The position numbers and the translations under genes are program-made. From contig DATJUX010000020.1 in the NCBI GenBank assembly GCA_035502095.1, positions 1 through 64,000 of the forward strand: a stretch of 64,000 bases of DNA, given 5' to 3'. Of the stretch, positions 18,167-26,755 are shown piece by piece (within the stretch, counting starts at the first letter, position 1; the number at the start of each line of letters is the position of its first letter). Source of the DNA: JAKANT01 sp035502095. GTDB lineage: Bacteria; Pseudomonadota; Gammaproteobacteria; Burkholderiales; Burkholderiaceae_F. The notes under the pieces were generated by a model. It was not told the origin of the DNA, ran no database searches, and worked only from the letters and a program-made list of their open reading frames with translations.

Positions 18167-18499
18167 TCAGTCGTGGGCGACGTGGGGTTCAGCGCGCGAC
18201 GTAAGCGAGTCGATGCGCGAGGCGGACAACGCAGGCGAACTCGCTGGCGATACGCCTCGCTGGGGCTGGGCGAGTGTGACTACGGAGTGATCCGTCTCTG
18301 AGCGAGGCGCCTCCGCACCCAGATACAGCCACGCCGGATGCGGATAGAACTTCGAGGCGTAGTCGTAGTCCTGGTGTTCGGACAGTCGCTTGACGATCAC
18401 CGCGGGGTGCTCGCCCAAACGATGATCCGCAGTTTGCGCAAAAGCGAGCGGCGGAAGCGCCAAGAAGACAAAGATGGACGTTGAACGGATCGAGTTCAT
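18167..18499 (-). CDS. Small exported protein, possibly operonic with 18556-18726
   Basis: A 110-residue protein with a signal peptide (IFVFLALPPLAFAQ, cleavage after AFA-Q at about residue 21) and an AGGAGC ribosome site. The mature part begins HRLGEHPAVIVKRL and has YDYASKFYPHPAWLYLG, a motif I have seen in short exported proteins of Burkholderiales. The last 40 residues are low in complexity. It lies 56 nt downstream of the small membrane protein. Function unknown. Confidence 0.7.
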   Translation of the reverse strand: MNSIRSTSIFVFLALPPLAFAQTADHRLGEHPAVIVKRLSEHQDYDYASKFYPHPAWLYLGAEAPRSETDHSVVTLAQPQRGVSPASSPALSASRIDSLTSRAEPHVAHD

Positions 18500-18555
18500 C
18501 GGCTGCTCCTGTGGGTTTGTGGCGCAAAAGGAACCCCTGCTTTTCTGTCGCGGTT

Positions 18556-18726
18556 TCAGCTGTTCGCGTGCGCGGAGGTTTGCGCGAATCCGACGCCGCT
18601 CGTCGACCCTAGCGGGAGCGAGTCGAAGAGCAGCGAAGCCGCCAGCACGAGCGCGACGAGCAGGATCGACGCGGTGGCCACGCCGGCCGGCGTGGTACGG
18701 GGCACGCGGTAATAGCTACTTTTCAT
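18556..18726 (-). CDS. 56-residue single-span membrane protein
   Basis: A short frame from ATG 18726 behind GGAGGAG. It has a basic N-terminus (MKSSYYRVPRTTP), one hydrophobic helix (about residues 14-34, ATASILLVALVLAASLLF) and a short serine/glycine tail. Positive-inside charge predicts a cytoplasmic N-terminus, or an uncleaved signal. It comes first in a possible two-gene unit with 18167-18499. No family recognised. Confidence 0.6.
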   Translation of the reverse strand: MKSSYYRVPRTTPAGVATASILLVALVLAASLLFDSLPLGSTSGVGFAQTSAHANS

Positions 18727-19058
18727 GGTCTCCTCCGGCGCTGAGCAAGGAGACGGGCGTCCAGACCCGGCGGATCGCGTCGATTCGACTGTCTCGCTAC
18801 CACAGACGGAGCGCGCCTGCGATTTAGGACAGCAGAGGCCGCGGAGGCCCGGGGGTGGTCAAAACGCCGTGGCGGCAACCCGGGTCGGATCAGCCGGTGC
18901 CAAGAGCGCGCGGCAACAGGGCGCCGTGGGTCGGATAGCGAGCCTCGGCGTCCAGGCGAGAGCGAGCTAGCGCGGACGTTGTGCTTGCTGGTGCACGTGC
19001 AGCCCGATTCGAGGAAGGCGCGGCCGCGCCGGTGTCGATGAAAAGAACGCGGGACAAG
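18727..19058. other. Intergenic region, no gene seen
   Basis: About 330 nt between the small membrane-protein gene and the end of the aldo/keto reductase gene. No reading frame with a start site or recognisable sequence was found. It should contain the promoter for the 18726 unit and the end of the 26.4-19.0 kb operon transcript. No clear hairpin with a T run was found. Confidence 0.5.
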
Positions 19059-20108
19059 TCAGCCAGCGATCGGCGCGTCGGCGCGTACCAGCCCATCGGC
19101 GACAAGCTGGCGCCAAAGCGCAGTCGGAATCGGCCGCGAGAAACTGTTGGCGTTCTGACGCACTTCCGCCGGCGAGACGCCGCCCGGGATGACGCACACG
19201 ATCGCGGGGTGCAACAGCGGGAACTGCAGCGCCGCGTCGCGCAGGGCCACGCCGTGCGCGATGCAGACCTTCTCGATGGCCGCGACCCGCTGCAGCACGT
19301 GCGGTGGCGCCGGGTCGTAGTTGTAGAAGGCGCCCGGCTTCGGGCCGGTGGCGAGAATGCCGGAGTTGAACGGGCCGCCGACGATCACGCCCATGCCTTT
19401 GCTCCGACAAAGCGGCAGGAACGATTCGAGCGACTCCTGTTCGAGCAGCGTGTAGCGCCCCGCCAGCAGGAACAGGTCGACGTCGCTGTTGCGCGCGACG
19501 GTTTCCGACACCTGCCACTCGTTGACGCCGATCCCGATGGCAGACACCACGCCCTGGCTGCGCAGGTCCGACAGCGCGCGCACGCCGCCTTCGAGGAAAT
19601 CCTTCGTGCGCCTGGCGCTCGCCTCGGCGCTCCCGTGGGTGAAGATGTCGATGTCGTGGCACAGCAGCACGTCGACGCGATCGAGCCCCAAACGCTCGAG
19701 GGAGGCGTCGAGCGAGCGCATCACACCATCGTACGAATAGTCGTAGACGACGCGCCGCGACGGTACGTCGAAGAACTTGCCGATGCCTTCGCGTTCGTCG
19801 GGCGCGCAGCGTCGCAGGAGGCGGCCGATCTTGGTCGAGACGATCAACTCATCGCGTGGCCGTTCGCGCAGAAACGATCCGAGCCGCGTCTCGCCGATGC
19901 CGAGGCCGTAGAGCGGCGCGGTGTCGTAGTAGCGCACGCCGAGCGCCCAGGCTTCCTGCAAGGTCTGCAGTGCCTGCGCGTTGTCGATGGCCTTGTACAG
20001 ATTGCCGAGCGGCGCGGTGCCGAAGCCGAGTGCCGTGAAGTCGAGCCGGCGGCCCGAGCGGCTGGTGAACGCGCGACGGGGAAGGGGGGACGATGCGGTC
20101 TGCGTCAC
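19059..20108 (-). CDS. Aldo/keto reductase, sugar (fucose-type) dehydrogenase-like
   Basis: A 349-residue NADP-dependent TIM-barrel oxidoreductase. The GTG at 20108 follows AAAGGA and starts just before the family's first strand (LGFGTAPLG). The tetrad is recognisable as D in YYDTAPLYG, Y in the same motif, K in VSTKIGRLL and H in LLCHDIDIF. The GQ-like motif ALQFPLLHP and VCVIPGGVSPAEV bind the cofactor. The sequence resembles D-threo-aldose/L-fucose 1-dehydrogenases. It is last in the minus-strand sugar/cyclitol operon, separated from the preceding dehydrogenase by a 150-nt gap holding a dispersed repeat. It is probably an oxidation or reduction step of the same pathway. Confidence 0.9.
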   Translation of the reverse strand: MTQTASSPLPRRAFTSRSGRRLDFTALGFGTAPLGNLYKAIDNAQALQTLQEAWALGVRYYDTAPLYGLGIGETRLGSFLRERPRDELIVSTKIGRLLRRCAPDEREGIGKFFDVPSRRVVYDYSYDGVMRSLDASLERLGLDRVDVLLCHDIDIFTHGSAEASARRTKDFLEGGVRALSDLRSQGVVSAIGIGVNEWQVSETVARNSDVDLFLLAGRYTLLEQESLESFLPLCRSKGMGVIVGGPFNSGILATGPKPGAFYNYDPAPPHVLQRVAAIEKVCIAHGVALRDAALQFPLLHPAIVCVIPGGVSPAEVRQNANSFSRPIPTALWRQLVADGLVRADAPIAG

Positions 20109-20127
20109 GATGCGTCCTTTGGTTGAT

Positions 20128-20201
20128 GCGTCATTGCGAGCCGGAGGCGAGGAATCCCGGCAAACCGATCGGCCGGGATCCTGCGTCGCTGCGCTCCGCG
20201 G
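20128..20201 (+). repeat. Dispersed GTCATTGCGAGC-type repeat, copy in sugar operon
   Basis: It begins TCATTGCGAGCCGGAGGCGA and holds the partial palindrome AATCCCGG...CCGGGATC, ending CGCTGCGCTCCGCGGG. It is related to copies at 32749-32822, 34714-34753 (inverted), 43881-43910 (partial) and 45015-45107. The element sits between two operon genes and could form an RNA hairpin in the transcript, as REP sequences do. Confidence 0.55.
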
Positions 20202-20258
20202 GTTGACATTCGGCACCTGCCTCGAGGGGACAATGGGCGCGCGCCTCGGACAGTTGAC

Positions 20259-21269
20259 TCAGGCGCCCGTCCTATAGAGCGCAGGTGGCGCGTCATAGCG
20301 GATCACGACCTCGCGTCCGGCGGCCAATGCTTCGACGGCTCGTTCGGCAGTGAAGGACGCGACATGGCCGTCCCAGGCGCTCGCGCCCGCGGGCACGCCG
20401 GACTCGATCGACCGCAGCCAGGCCTGGTCCTGCAGTCGATACGCATCGGCGAACCGCGGACGCCAGTCGCGCGCATAGCGGGTGGTCGCGCCCAGATCGA
20501 GGTGCGTTTCGGTATGAATCGGCGCCCGCAGTGAAATCGAACCGTGCTCGCACACGAGTTCGCAGCGCACGTCGTAGCCGTAGCCGGCGTTGTTGTTGAT
20601 CTCGATGTTGACGAGTTGCCCCTCGTCGGTCCTGAGCACCATGAACACCGGCCCGACGCCATGGCCGAGCGCGGACATCGAAGGCTGGAAAGCGGAGACG
20701 GCCGAATACTCGGTGCCGAGCACGAACCGCGCGATGTCGAACTCATGCGGCGCCGAGTTCGTGATCGCCATCTGTCCCGTGAAACCGGTGGGCGCGCTCA
20801 CGTTGCGATGGAAGTTGTGCATCAAGACGGGCGCGCCGACTCCTGCCTGCGTGCGGCGGTCTTTCATCTCCACGTACGAGGGGTCGAAACGGCGCATGTA
20901 GCCCACCTGGACCAGACGCTTCCCGAGCGCGCTCTCGGCCTGCAGGACGCGCAGGCACTCGGCAACGTCGGGCGAAAGCGGCTTTTCGCACAGGACCGGC
21001 TTTTTCACCCGCAGGGAAGCGAGCGTCAGTTCCGCATGCGTGTGGTCCGGGGTGGCGATGAGAACGGCATCGACGGCCTTGTCTTCGATGGCCGCGAGCG
21101 GAAGGGTCGCGACGTTGCGCGCGCCCGTGGCATCGGCGGCGGCGCGTGCCCTGGTCTCGTCGGCGTCGCAGATGCATCGAAGTTCGGCGCCGGGTATCTC
21201 GGAAGAAATGATCCGGGCGTGATCCGCTCCCATGACGCCCGCGCCGATTACCGCCACTCGTATCGTCAC
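20259..21269 (-). CDS. Gfo/Idh/MocA family dehydrogenase (1)
   Basis: A 336-residue NAD(P)-dependent sugar or cyclitol dehydrogenase. The Rossmann motif GAGVMGADHARII is at residues 9-21, the signature CEKPLSPDV follows, with the family Lys in EKP, then GYMRRFDPSY and NSAPHEFDIARF, where the HEFD His and Asp take the catalytic HxxD role. Length is normal. It follows the second Gfo/Idh/MocA gene by 24 nt on the same strand. With two paralogues and an ABC importer in the same operon, it likely handles an intermediate of one polyol/sugar pathway. The substrate cannot be read from sequence. Confidence 0.92.
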   Translation of the reverse strand: MTIRVAVIGAGVMGADHARIISSEIPGAELRCICDADETRARAAADATGARNVATLPLAAIEDKAVDAVLIATPDHTHAELTLASLRVKKPVLCEKPLSPDVAECLRVLQAESALGKRLVQVGYMRRFDPSYVEMKDRRTQAGVGAPVLMHNFHRNVSAPTGFTGQMAITNSAPHEFDIARFVLGTEYSAVSAFQPSMSALGHGVGPVFMVLRTDEGQLVNIEINNNAGYGYDVRCELVCEHGSISLRAPIHTETHLDLGATTRYARDWRPRFADAYRLQDQAWLRSIESGVPAGASAWDGHVASFTAERAVEALAAGREVVIRYDAPPALYRTGA

Positions 21270-21293
21270 CGTATCACCCGGTTCGATGGACGT

Positions 21294-22376
21294 TCAGGCG
21301 AGCACGAGTCTGCGGCGCGCCGGAGGAAAACTGCGCAGCATTGAACGCTGGAGCGGCGTGAAGGCGCGCCGGCTCGTGAGCCGGACCGGCGCGCCGCGCT
21401 CCGCGGCATCGACGATGGCGAGCAACGCGCGCATGTCCGCCAGGCCTTCTCCGCTGTCGACGAGCGGTCGCGTGCCCTGGAGGATGCAGTCGGAGAAGCA
21501 GGCAATCATGCCGCTGAAGTTGTCGGTCTCCGGAACGTCGATCCGGTCGACCGCGGCGCCTCGCTTCAGCAGGATCGTGCGGGCAGCGCCGAACAGGTAG
21601 GCGTGCTGGAGCTCGAGCGACCCGCGTGTGCCAAGGACCTGGAACACATCGGTCGCTTCACTTCCGAACCCCGCATAGAAGCTCGCGATGCGGCTGCCCT
21701 CGAACCGCATCGTGGCGGTGATCCCGGCATCGACCTCGGCGAAGCGCGGGTCGTCGCTGTCACCCGCAGACAGGGCGTGCACTTCGACCGGTTCGCCGGC
21801 AAACACGTGGCGTGCCGCGTTGACGCAGTAGACGCCGAGATCCTGCAGCGGCCCGCCCCAATGGTCCTTCCTGAGGCGGTGATTGCCGGCGGCGATCTGG
21901 AAACAAAACGCGCTCCAGAAGTACCGCGGATCGCCGATGGCACCCTCGCGGATCATCTCCATGACCTTGATGGTCCCGGGATCGTTATGGAGCCTGTACG
22001 CGGTGACCAGGTGGACCCCGGCCGCGTTCGCGGCCGCCACCATCGATTCGGCCTCGGCGGCGGTCGTCGCGAGCGGCTTCTCGACCAGGATGTGGAGGCG
22101 GTGGTCCGCCGCCCGCTCGGCGTAGCGTGCGTGGCTCGAGTTGGGCGTCGCGATGTAGACGGCGTCGACCGCGCCGCTGCGCGCCATCGCGTCGAACTGT
22201 TCGTATGCGTAGATGTCCCTGATCCCGTAGAAAGCCGCGAGCTGCTTCGCCTTGGCGAGGTCGCCGCTGACAAGCGCCACGACTTCCGAGTTTCCGGTCT
22301 GTTCGACGGCGGGAAGGAACGCCTCCTGGCTGATCCAGCCCGCACCGACGACCGCGTAACGGACCTTTTTCACCAC
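21294..22376 (-). CDS. Gfo/Idh/MocA family dehydrogenase (2)
   Basis: A protein of about 360 residues; GTG 22376 or 22373 behind GGGAGC is the likely start (VVKKVRYAVVGAGWISQ). The Rossmann GAGWISQEAFLPA, the VEKPLATTAAEA signature, the Lys-containing EKP and KDHWGGPLQDLGVYC (GGPLxDLGxY catalytic loop) place it among glucose-fructose oxidoreductase-like members. It ends 24 nt before the first paralogue's start and follows the inositol-dehydrogenase-like gene by about 55 nt. Its sequence is far from the other two, which suggests a different step of the pathway and not a recent duplication. Confidence 0.92.
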   Translation of the reverse strand: MVKKVRYAVVGAGWISQEAFLPAVEQTGNSEVVALVSGDLAKAKQLAAFYGIRDIYAYEQFDAMARSGAVDAVYIATPNSSHARYAERAADHRLHILVEKPLATTAAEAESMVAAANAAGVHLVTAYRLHNDPGTIKVMEMIREGAIGDPRYFWSAFCFQIAAGNHRLRKDHWGGPLQDLGVYCVNAARHVFAGEPVEVHALSAGDSDDPRFAEVDAGITATMRFEGSRIASFYAGFGSEATDVFQVLGTRGSLELQHAYLFGAARTILLKRGAAVDRIDVPETDNFSGMIACFSDCILQGTRPLVDSGEGLADMRALLAIVDAAERGAPVRLTSRRAFTPLQRSMLRSFPPARRRLVLA

Positions 22377-22431
22377 CGCTCCCAACCGACAGAACTCCCT
22401 CCCCCGCGTGCAAGGAGGGAATGCTCGAGCC

Positions 22432-23427
22432 TCACGACACCTTCACCGGCTTGCCGGTCTTCCAGCTTTCGGTGGCGGCATCCGCGAGCTTCTGGGCCTG
22501 CAATCCGTCGAAGCCGTTCGGCCGCGGATCGCGGTTGCCGGATTCGACCGCGGCGATGAACGTGTTGAGTTCGTTCGCATACGCCGCGGCGTAGCGCTCG
22601 AGGAAGAAGTGCTGGATCGGGTCGGCCTGGTAGCCGGCCTGGTTGAGCATCTCGACCGTCGTGTTGTGCACGTTCCTGGCGTGGATCATGCCCTTCGAAC
22701 CGTGCACCTCCATGCGCTGGTCGTAGCCATACGTGGCGCGCCGCGAGTTGGTGATGACGGCGAGCCGCCCGGATTGGGTCTGCATCTGCACCGCCGCGGT
22801 GTCGACGTCGCCGGCCGCGCCGATCGCCGGATCGACGAGCGCCGCGCCCAGTGCATTGACCACCACGAACTCCTCGCCCATCAGGAACCGGGCCATGTCG
22901 AAGTCGTGGATCATCATGTCGCGGAACAGTCCGCCCGAGCCCTTCACGTATTCGGCAGGCGGCGGAGCCGGGTCGCGGCTGATGACGGTCACGATCTCGA
23001 TCGCGCCGACGTCGCCGCGGCGGATGCGGGTCTCGAGCTCGGCGAAGTTGGGATCGAAGCGGCGGTTGAAGCCGATCATCAGGATCGACCTGTTCGCCGC
23101 CACGACCTTCAGAGTTTGCTGGATCAGGTCGACCGAGAGCGAGACCGGCTTCTCGCACATGATCGCCTTGCCGGCCTTCGACGCGGCCTGGATCTGTTCG
23201 GCGTGAAAGCCCGTGGGCGAACCGATCAGCACGGCGTCCACGTCCGGCGCCTTCATGATCTCGTCGACCGAGGCCACCTTGGCGCCGTGCAGGTTGGCGA
23301 GGTCCTGGGCAGCCTTGGGCAGGGCATCGGCGATGCAGGCCAGCTTGGCCTTTGGGTTCGCGGCGATGGTCCCCGCGTGCACCTTGCCGATGCGGCCGGC
23401 GCCGATCACACCGAATCTGATCGTCAT
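22432..23427 (-). CDS. iolG: Inositol 2-dehydrogenase-like protein
   Basis: A 331-residue Gfo/Idh/MocA dehydrogenase that would oxidise myo-inositol (or a related cyclitol/sugar) to the 2-keto product with NAD. Motifs are GAGRIGKVHAGTI (Rossmann), CEKPVSLSVD, GFNRRFDPNF, GGLFRDMMIHDFDMARF with the catalytic Asp/His pair, and ATYGYDQRMEVHG. These agree well with IolG proteins. It lies directly downstream of the binding-protein gene of a ribose/inositol-type ABC importer. iolB, C, D and E are absent from the window, so the inositol assignment rests on this gene and the transporter only. Confidence 0.85.
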   Translation of the reverse strand: MTIRFGVIGAGRIGKVHAGTIAANPKAKLACIADALPKAAQDLANLHGAKVASVDEIMKAPDVDAVLIGSPTGFHAEQIQAASKAGKAIMCEKPVSLSVDLIQQTLKVVAANRSILMIGFNRRFDPNFAELETRIRRGDVGAIEIVTVISRDPAPPPAEYVKGSGGLFRDMMIHDFDMARFLMGEEFVVVNALGAALVDPAIGAAGDVDTAAVQMQTQSGRLAVITNSRRATYGYDQRMEVHGSKGMIHARNVHNTTVEMLNQAGYQADPIQHFFLERYAAAYANELNTFIAAVESGNRDPRPNGFDGLQAQKLADAATESWKTGKPVKVS

Positions 23428-23533
23428 CTGAGTTGCTTCCGAAAACGTGACTCGTCGAAGCGGGGTGACATGCTGCGCCCGCGAGACAGACCGGGCGGGG
23501 ACCTAGCCCCGCCCGTGATTGCGCTTCAGCCGG

Positions 23534-24541
23534 TTACTTCGCTACGCAGGTCGCGACCGTTTCCGGCGTGCAGACGTCGAGGCCCGTGTAGGTCGGGTCC
23601 TTCGGCGCCGGCTTGCCGTTCGCCATCGCCTGCAAGGCCATCATGGTCTTGTAGCCCATCTCGAACGGCCGCTGGCCCACCTGGCCAAGCGACAGGCCTT
23701 CCTTCATCTGGTCGAGTTGTACCGGCAACGTGTCGGCCACGATCAGCGCCAGGGACTTCGAAGCGATCTTCGCCTTGTACTTGCCTACCGCGGCGCGGTT
23801 GGCGTCGGGAATGAACTGCGGGAAGCCGCCAGTCGGAATGAAAGCATCCAGGTTGGGGTTCTTCGCCATGATGTCTTCGAACTGCTGGACCGAACGCGGG
23901 AAGTCGTCGTCCGTGTAGAGCGGGCAGCCGTCGATCTCCTTCCACCCGTTCTGGCCGGTGAGGCGCACCCCCGGCGACGCCGCGGACTTCTTGCCGGACA
24001 GCGTGTCGCGGATACCTTGCATGCGCTCGTTGTGGTTGGCCGCCGCGGCGCCGCCGGACTGGATGCAGACCGTCCCGCCCTTCGGCTTGACCTTCATCGC
24101 GAGCTTGGCGAGATTGACGCCGATCTCGTAGTTGTGGGTTCCGATGTAGGCGACGCGCAGGTCCTTGTTCTCGGGCAGGAGGTCCGAATCCCAGGTCAGG
24201 ACCGGGATCTTGGCCTCCTTGGCCGCCTTCAGCGCAACCGCCATCGCGGCCGCATTGGACGGCGAGACGGCAATGCCGGCGACCTTCTTCGCGACCAGGT
24301 CCTGGACGATCGCGACCTGTTCATCGCCGCCGCCATGCTCCCCCGGACCGATGTAGAGGCACTCGAACGCGCCGTTCGATTCCTTCTCGGCCTTCTTGCA
24401 GCCGTCGCGCGCCTGATCGAAAAATGGATTGTTCATGTTCTTCGGTACCAGCGCGAAAACCTTCTTGTCTGCGGCGCTGGCAGCGCCGGTGAGGCACATC
24501 GCATAGACAGCGACCGCTGCCGTCAGGACGGGTTTCAACAT
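23534..24541 (-). CDS. Sugar/cyclitol ABC transporter, periplasmic binding protein
   Basis: A 335-residue peripla_BP_4 (ribose-binding type) protein. The signal peptide ends near GAASAADKK. The mature start KVFALVPKNMNNPFF is the ligand-binding first strand of the family. DQARDGCKKAE, AIVQDLVAKKVAGIAVSP, VLTWDSDL and IVADTLPVQLDQMKEGLSLGQVGQRPFEMGY complete the two-lobe fold. ATG 24541 behind GGAGA was chosen over the upstream ATG because it gives a proper signal peptide. It lies 57 nt after the permease gene. The ligand is probably a monosaccharide or inositol, given the iolG-like neighbour. Confidence 0.93.
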   Translation of the reverse strand: MLKPVLTAAVAVYAMCLTGAASAADKKVFALVPKNMNNPFFDQARDGCKKAEKESNGAFECLYIGPGEHGGGDEQVAIVQDLVAKKVAGIAVSPSNAAAMAVALKAAKEAKIPVLTWDSDLLPENKDLRVAYIGTHNYEIGVNLAKLAMKVKPKGGTVCIQSGGAAAANHNERMQGIRDTLSGKKSAASPGVRLTGQNGWKEIDGCPLYTDDDFPRSVQQFEDIMAKNPNLDAFIPTGGFPQFIPDANRAAVGKYKAKIASKSLALIVADTLPVQLDQMKEGLSLGQVGQRPFEMGYKTMMALQAMANGKPAPKDPTYTGLDVCTPETVATCVAK

Positions 24542-24598
24542 TTCGTGTCTCCTCTCTTTCTCCGCCACTGATCGACGGCAGTGGCACCGCTTTGCGCG

Positions 24599-25699
24599 CT
24601 ACTTCCGGGTCCTCAGCCTTTCCCATGCAGCGGCAATGATCGACTTGCCGCCCGACTGCATCCCAAGAAGCACCGCGAGAATGATGAAGGCGCCGACGAA
24701 CGCGCCTTGCCAATTCGAATCGATGCCGGCCATCAGCAACGCGTTGCGGATCACCTCGAGCAGGGCCGAACCGATGATCGCCCCGTACGCCGTGCCGGTG
24801 CCGCCGATCAGGTCCGCGCCGCCGATGACGGTGGCCGCGATGACTCGCAATTCGTACCCGGTGCCCAGTGCATTGATGGCCGACCCGTTGTAGCCCAGCA
24901 GCAGGATCGAAGCGAGCGACGCGCAGAACGAACAGAACACGTAGGCCTGGAACTTGATCCGGTTGACCGGCACTCCGGTGAGGCGGGCGGCACTCTCGTT
25001 GCCGCCGATGGCGAACAGGTGGCGTGCCCAGGAGGAGAAGATGAAGACGGCGCCCACGATCAGGCCGAGCGCGATCATGGTCCAGAACTGGCCGGAGAAT
25101 TCCGGCATCCAGTCGGGCGCCCACCCTCCCGAGCCGACGCGCAGCGGCCATCTGAACTGGCCGATCGCCTTGACCGTTGGCGCATCGGGTCCAAACTTGT
25201 AGAGCATCTGGTTCTGCGAGACCACGACCGCGAGCGATCGGGCGATCGCGAGCATGCCCAGCGTGACGACGAAAGGCTGCATGCCTACGTACGCCACGAA
25301 GAAACCGTTGACTGCGCCGCACAATATCCCGGCCAGGAAGCCCATGAAGAAGGCGACGTACCACGGGTACTCCCAGGTCAGGAACAGGCCCGCGACGATG
25401 GCGACCAGCCCCATGACGGAACCGACCGACAGGTCGATGCCGCCGGTGATGATCACGATCGTCATGCCGAGCGCCATGATGCCGAACGGCGCGAAGTTGC
25501 GGGTGATGTTGGCGGCGTTGTCGGCGGTTGCGAAACTGGGCTCGGTGAGCGACATCACGCAGACGAGGATCAGTAGCGCGACCGAGACCCAGAACGACTG
25601 GCTCGTGAAAAGGGCGCGCAGCCACGTCGATTCCTTGAGGTGGACGACGTCGGCAATGTGAGCGTGCTCGGCGGCGGCGTGGTCGGTGTCAGGCGGCAC
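24599..25699 (-). CDS. Sugar/cyclitol ABC transporter permease (RbsC type)
   Basis: A 366-residue inner-membrane permease of the BPD_transp_2 family with about nine to ten hydrophobic spans. It starts with GTG 25699 behind GGGAGC, overlapping the ATPase stop by 11 nt, which implies translational coupling. The conserved MALGMTIVIITGGIDLSVGS and GANESAA-like GGNESAARLTGV loop, and the VIGGADLIGGTGT segment, are typical of the carbohydrate-uptake-2 class. It forms the membrane part of the importer with 25689-26429 and 23534-24541. Confidence 0.94.
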   Translation of the reverse strand: MPPDTDHAAAEHAHIADVVHLKESTWLRALFTSQSFWVSVALLILVCVMSLTEPSFATADNAANITRNFAPFGIMALGMTIVIITGGIDLSVGSVMGLVAIVAGLFLTWEYPWYVAFFMGFLAGILCGAVNGFFVAYVGMQPFVVTLGMLAIARSLAVVVSQNQMLYKFGPDAPTVKAIGQFRWPLRVGSGGWAPDWMPEFSGQFWTMIALGLIVGAVFIFSSWARHLFAIGGNESAARLTGVPVNRIKFQAYVFCSFCASLASILLLGYNGSAINALGTGYELRVIAATVIGGADLIGGTGTAYGAIIGSALLEVIRNALLMAGIDSNWQGAFVGAFIILAVLLGMQSGGKSIIAAAWERLRTRK

Positions 25700-26429
25700 G
25701 AATGGCTCCCGTGATCAGGCCGGTGATCTCCTCCGGCGAGGTTTCTTCGGTGCGCTTGTCCGCGACCTTGCCACCCCGCCTCATCACGACGATCCGGTCG
25801 CTCACGGCGAAGACGTCCGGCATGCGATGGCTGATGAGCATCACCGCGACGCCCTTCGCTTTCATGCGCCGGATGAGCTCGAGCACCTGTGCCACCTGGC
25901 GCACGGAGATGGCGGCGGTCGGCTCGTCCATCAGCACCAGCTTCGCGTTTGCCAGCCGCGTTCGCGCGATCGCCACCGCCTGGCGCTGACCGCCCGACAT
26001 CTTGCGTACGAGGTCGCGCGGCCGGGTCTCGGACTTGAGTTCCGCGAACAGCTCGCCCGACCGGTCGATCATCGCCTGTTTGTGCAGGACCCGGAACGGC
26101 CAGACAACCTTCTTCAGTTCACGGCCGAGGAAAACGTTCTGCGAGGCGGTAAGGTTATCGGCGAGAGCGAGGTCCTGGTACACGACTTCGATGCCCATGG
26201 CGCGCGCCTGCACCGGCCTGTGGAAGTGGCAGACCTTTCCTTCCACGACGATCTCGCCTTCGGTGGGCGGGAAGTTGCCAGCGATGAGCTTGACCATGGT
26301 CGACTTGCCGGCGCCGTTGTCGCCCATCAGGCCGATCACCTCGCCCGCGTCGATCGTCAGGCTGAAGTCATTGACGGCGCGTATGGCGCCGAAGCTCTTC
26401 GCTACGTTGCGGATCTCGAGCAGCGCCAA
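25689..26429 (-). CDS. Sugar ABC transporter ATPase, single-domain type
   Basis: A 246-residue ABC ATPase with one nucleotide-binding domain, unlike the double-domain RbsA/XylG class and like FrcA-type proteins. Walker A is GDNGAGKST, the Q-loop VVYQDLAL, the signature MSGGQRQAVAIART, Walker B LVLMDEPTAA and the H-loop LISHRM. A TTG start at 26429 sits 5 nt past a GGGGGAGA site. The frame runs open further upstream but without family sequence, so the short form is preferred. It is first in the operon, and 326 nt separate it from the divergent TIR gene. Confidence 0.92.
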   Translation of the reverse strand: MALLEIRNVAKSFGAIRAVNDFSLTIDAGEVIGLMGDNGAGKSTMVKLIAGNFPPTEGEIVVEGKVCHFHRPVQARAMGIEVVYQDLALADNLTASQNVFLGRELKKVVWPFRVLHKQAMIDRSGELFAELKSETRPRDLVRKMSGGQRQAVAIARTRLANAKLVLMDEPTAAISVRQVAQVLELIRRMKAKGVAVMLISHRMPDVFAVSDRIVVMRRGGKVADKRTEETSPEEITGLITGAIRAA

Positions 26430-26755
26430 ATTCAGTCTCCCCCGGACATCGGATCGCGGCGCCGGACTCCCCAACCCGCGCCCGATGCCTGCCCTCGTTC
26501 CGAAAACAGCGTCATGCCCTCGGCTCCGATGGAGCCCAACCTTGCCCGGTTTCGGGCAAGGCGCGAACAATAACGCGTCCCGCAGGGAACGCGGGTGCCG
26601 TCCCCGTCGGCTGTTGCACGGAGCCCCCGGGGCGCCGCAAAGCCCGAATATGCCTTTCAGTGCGGGGCGGTTCCTGCGTCCGTTGGGCGTGAGTCGGGGA
26701 GAACGTAGCGCGCGCACTATCCTTGCGGCACGGCGACGAGAAAGCTGGCCTGCCC
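26430..26755. other. Divergent promoter region between sugar operon and TIR gene
   Basis: A 326-nt stretch between two divergent transcription units. No gene or strong hairpin was identified. It should contain both promoters; I could not pick convincing -35/-10 pairs in this GC-rich sequence. Confidence 0.5.
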
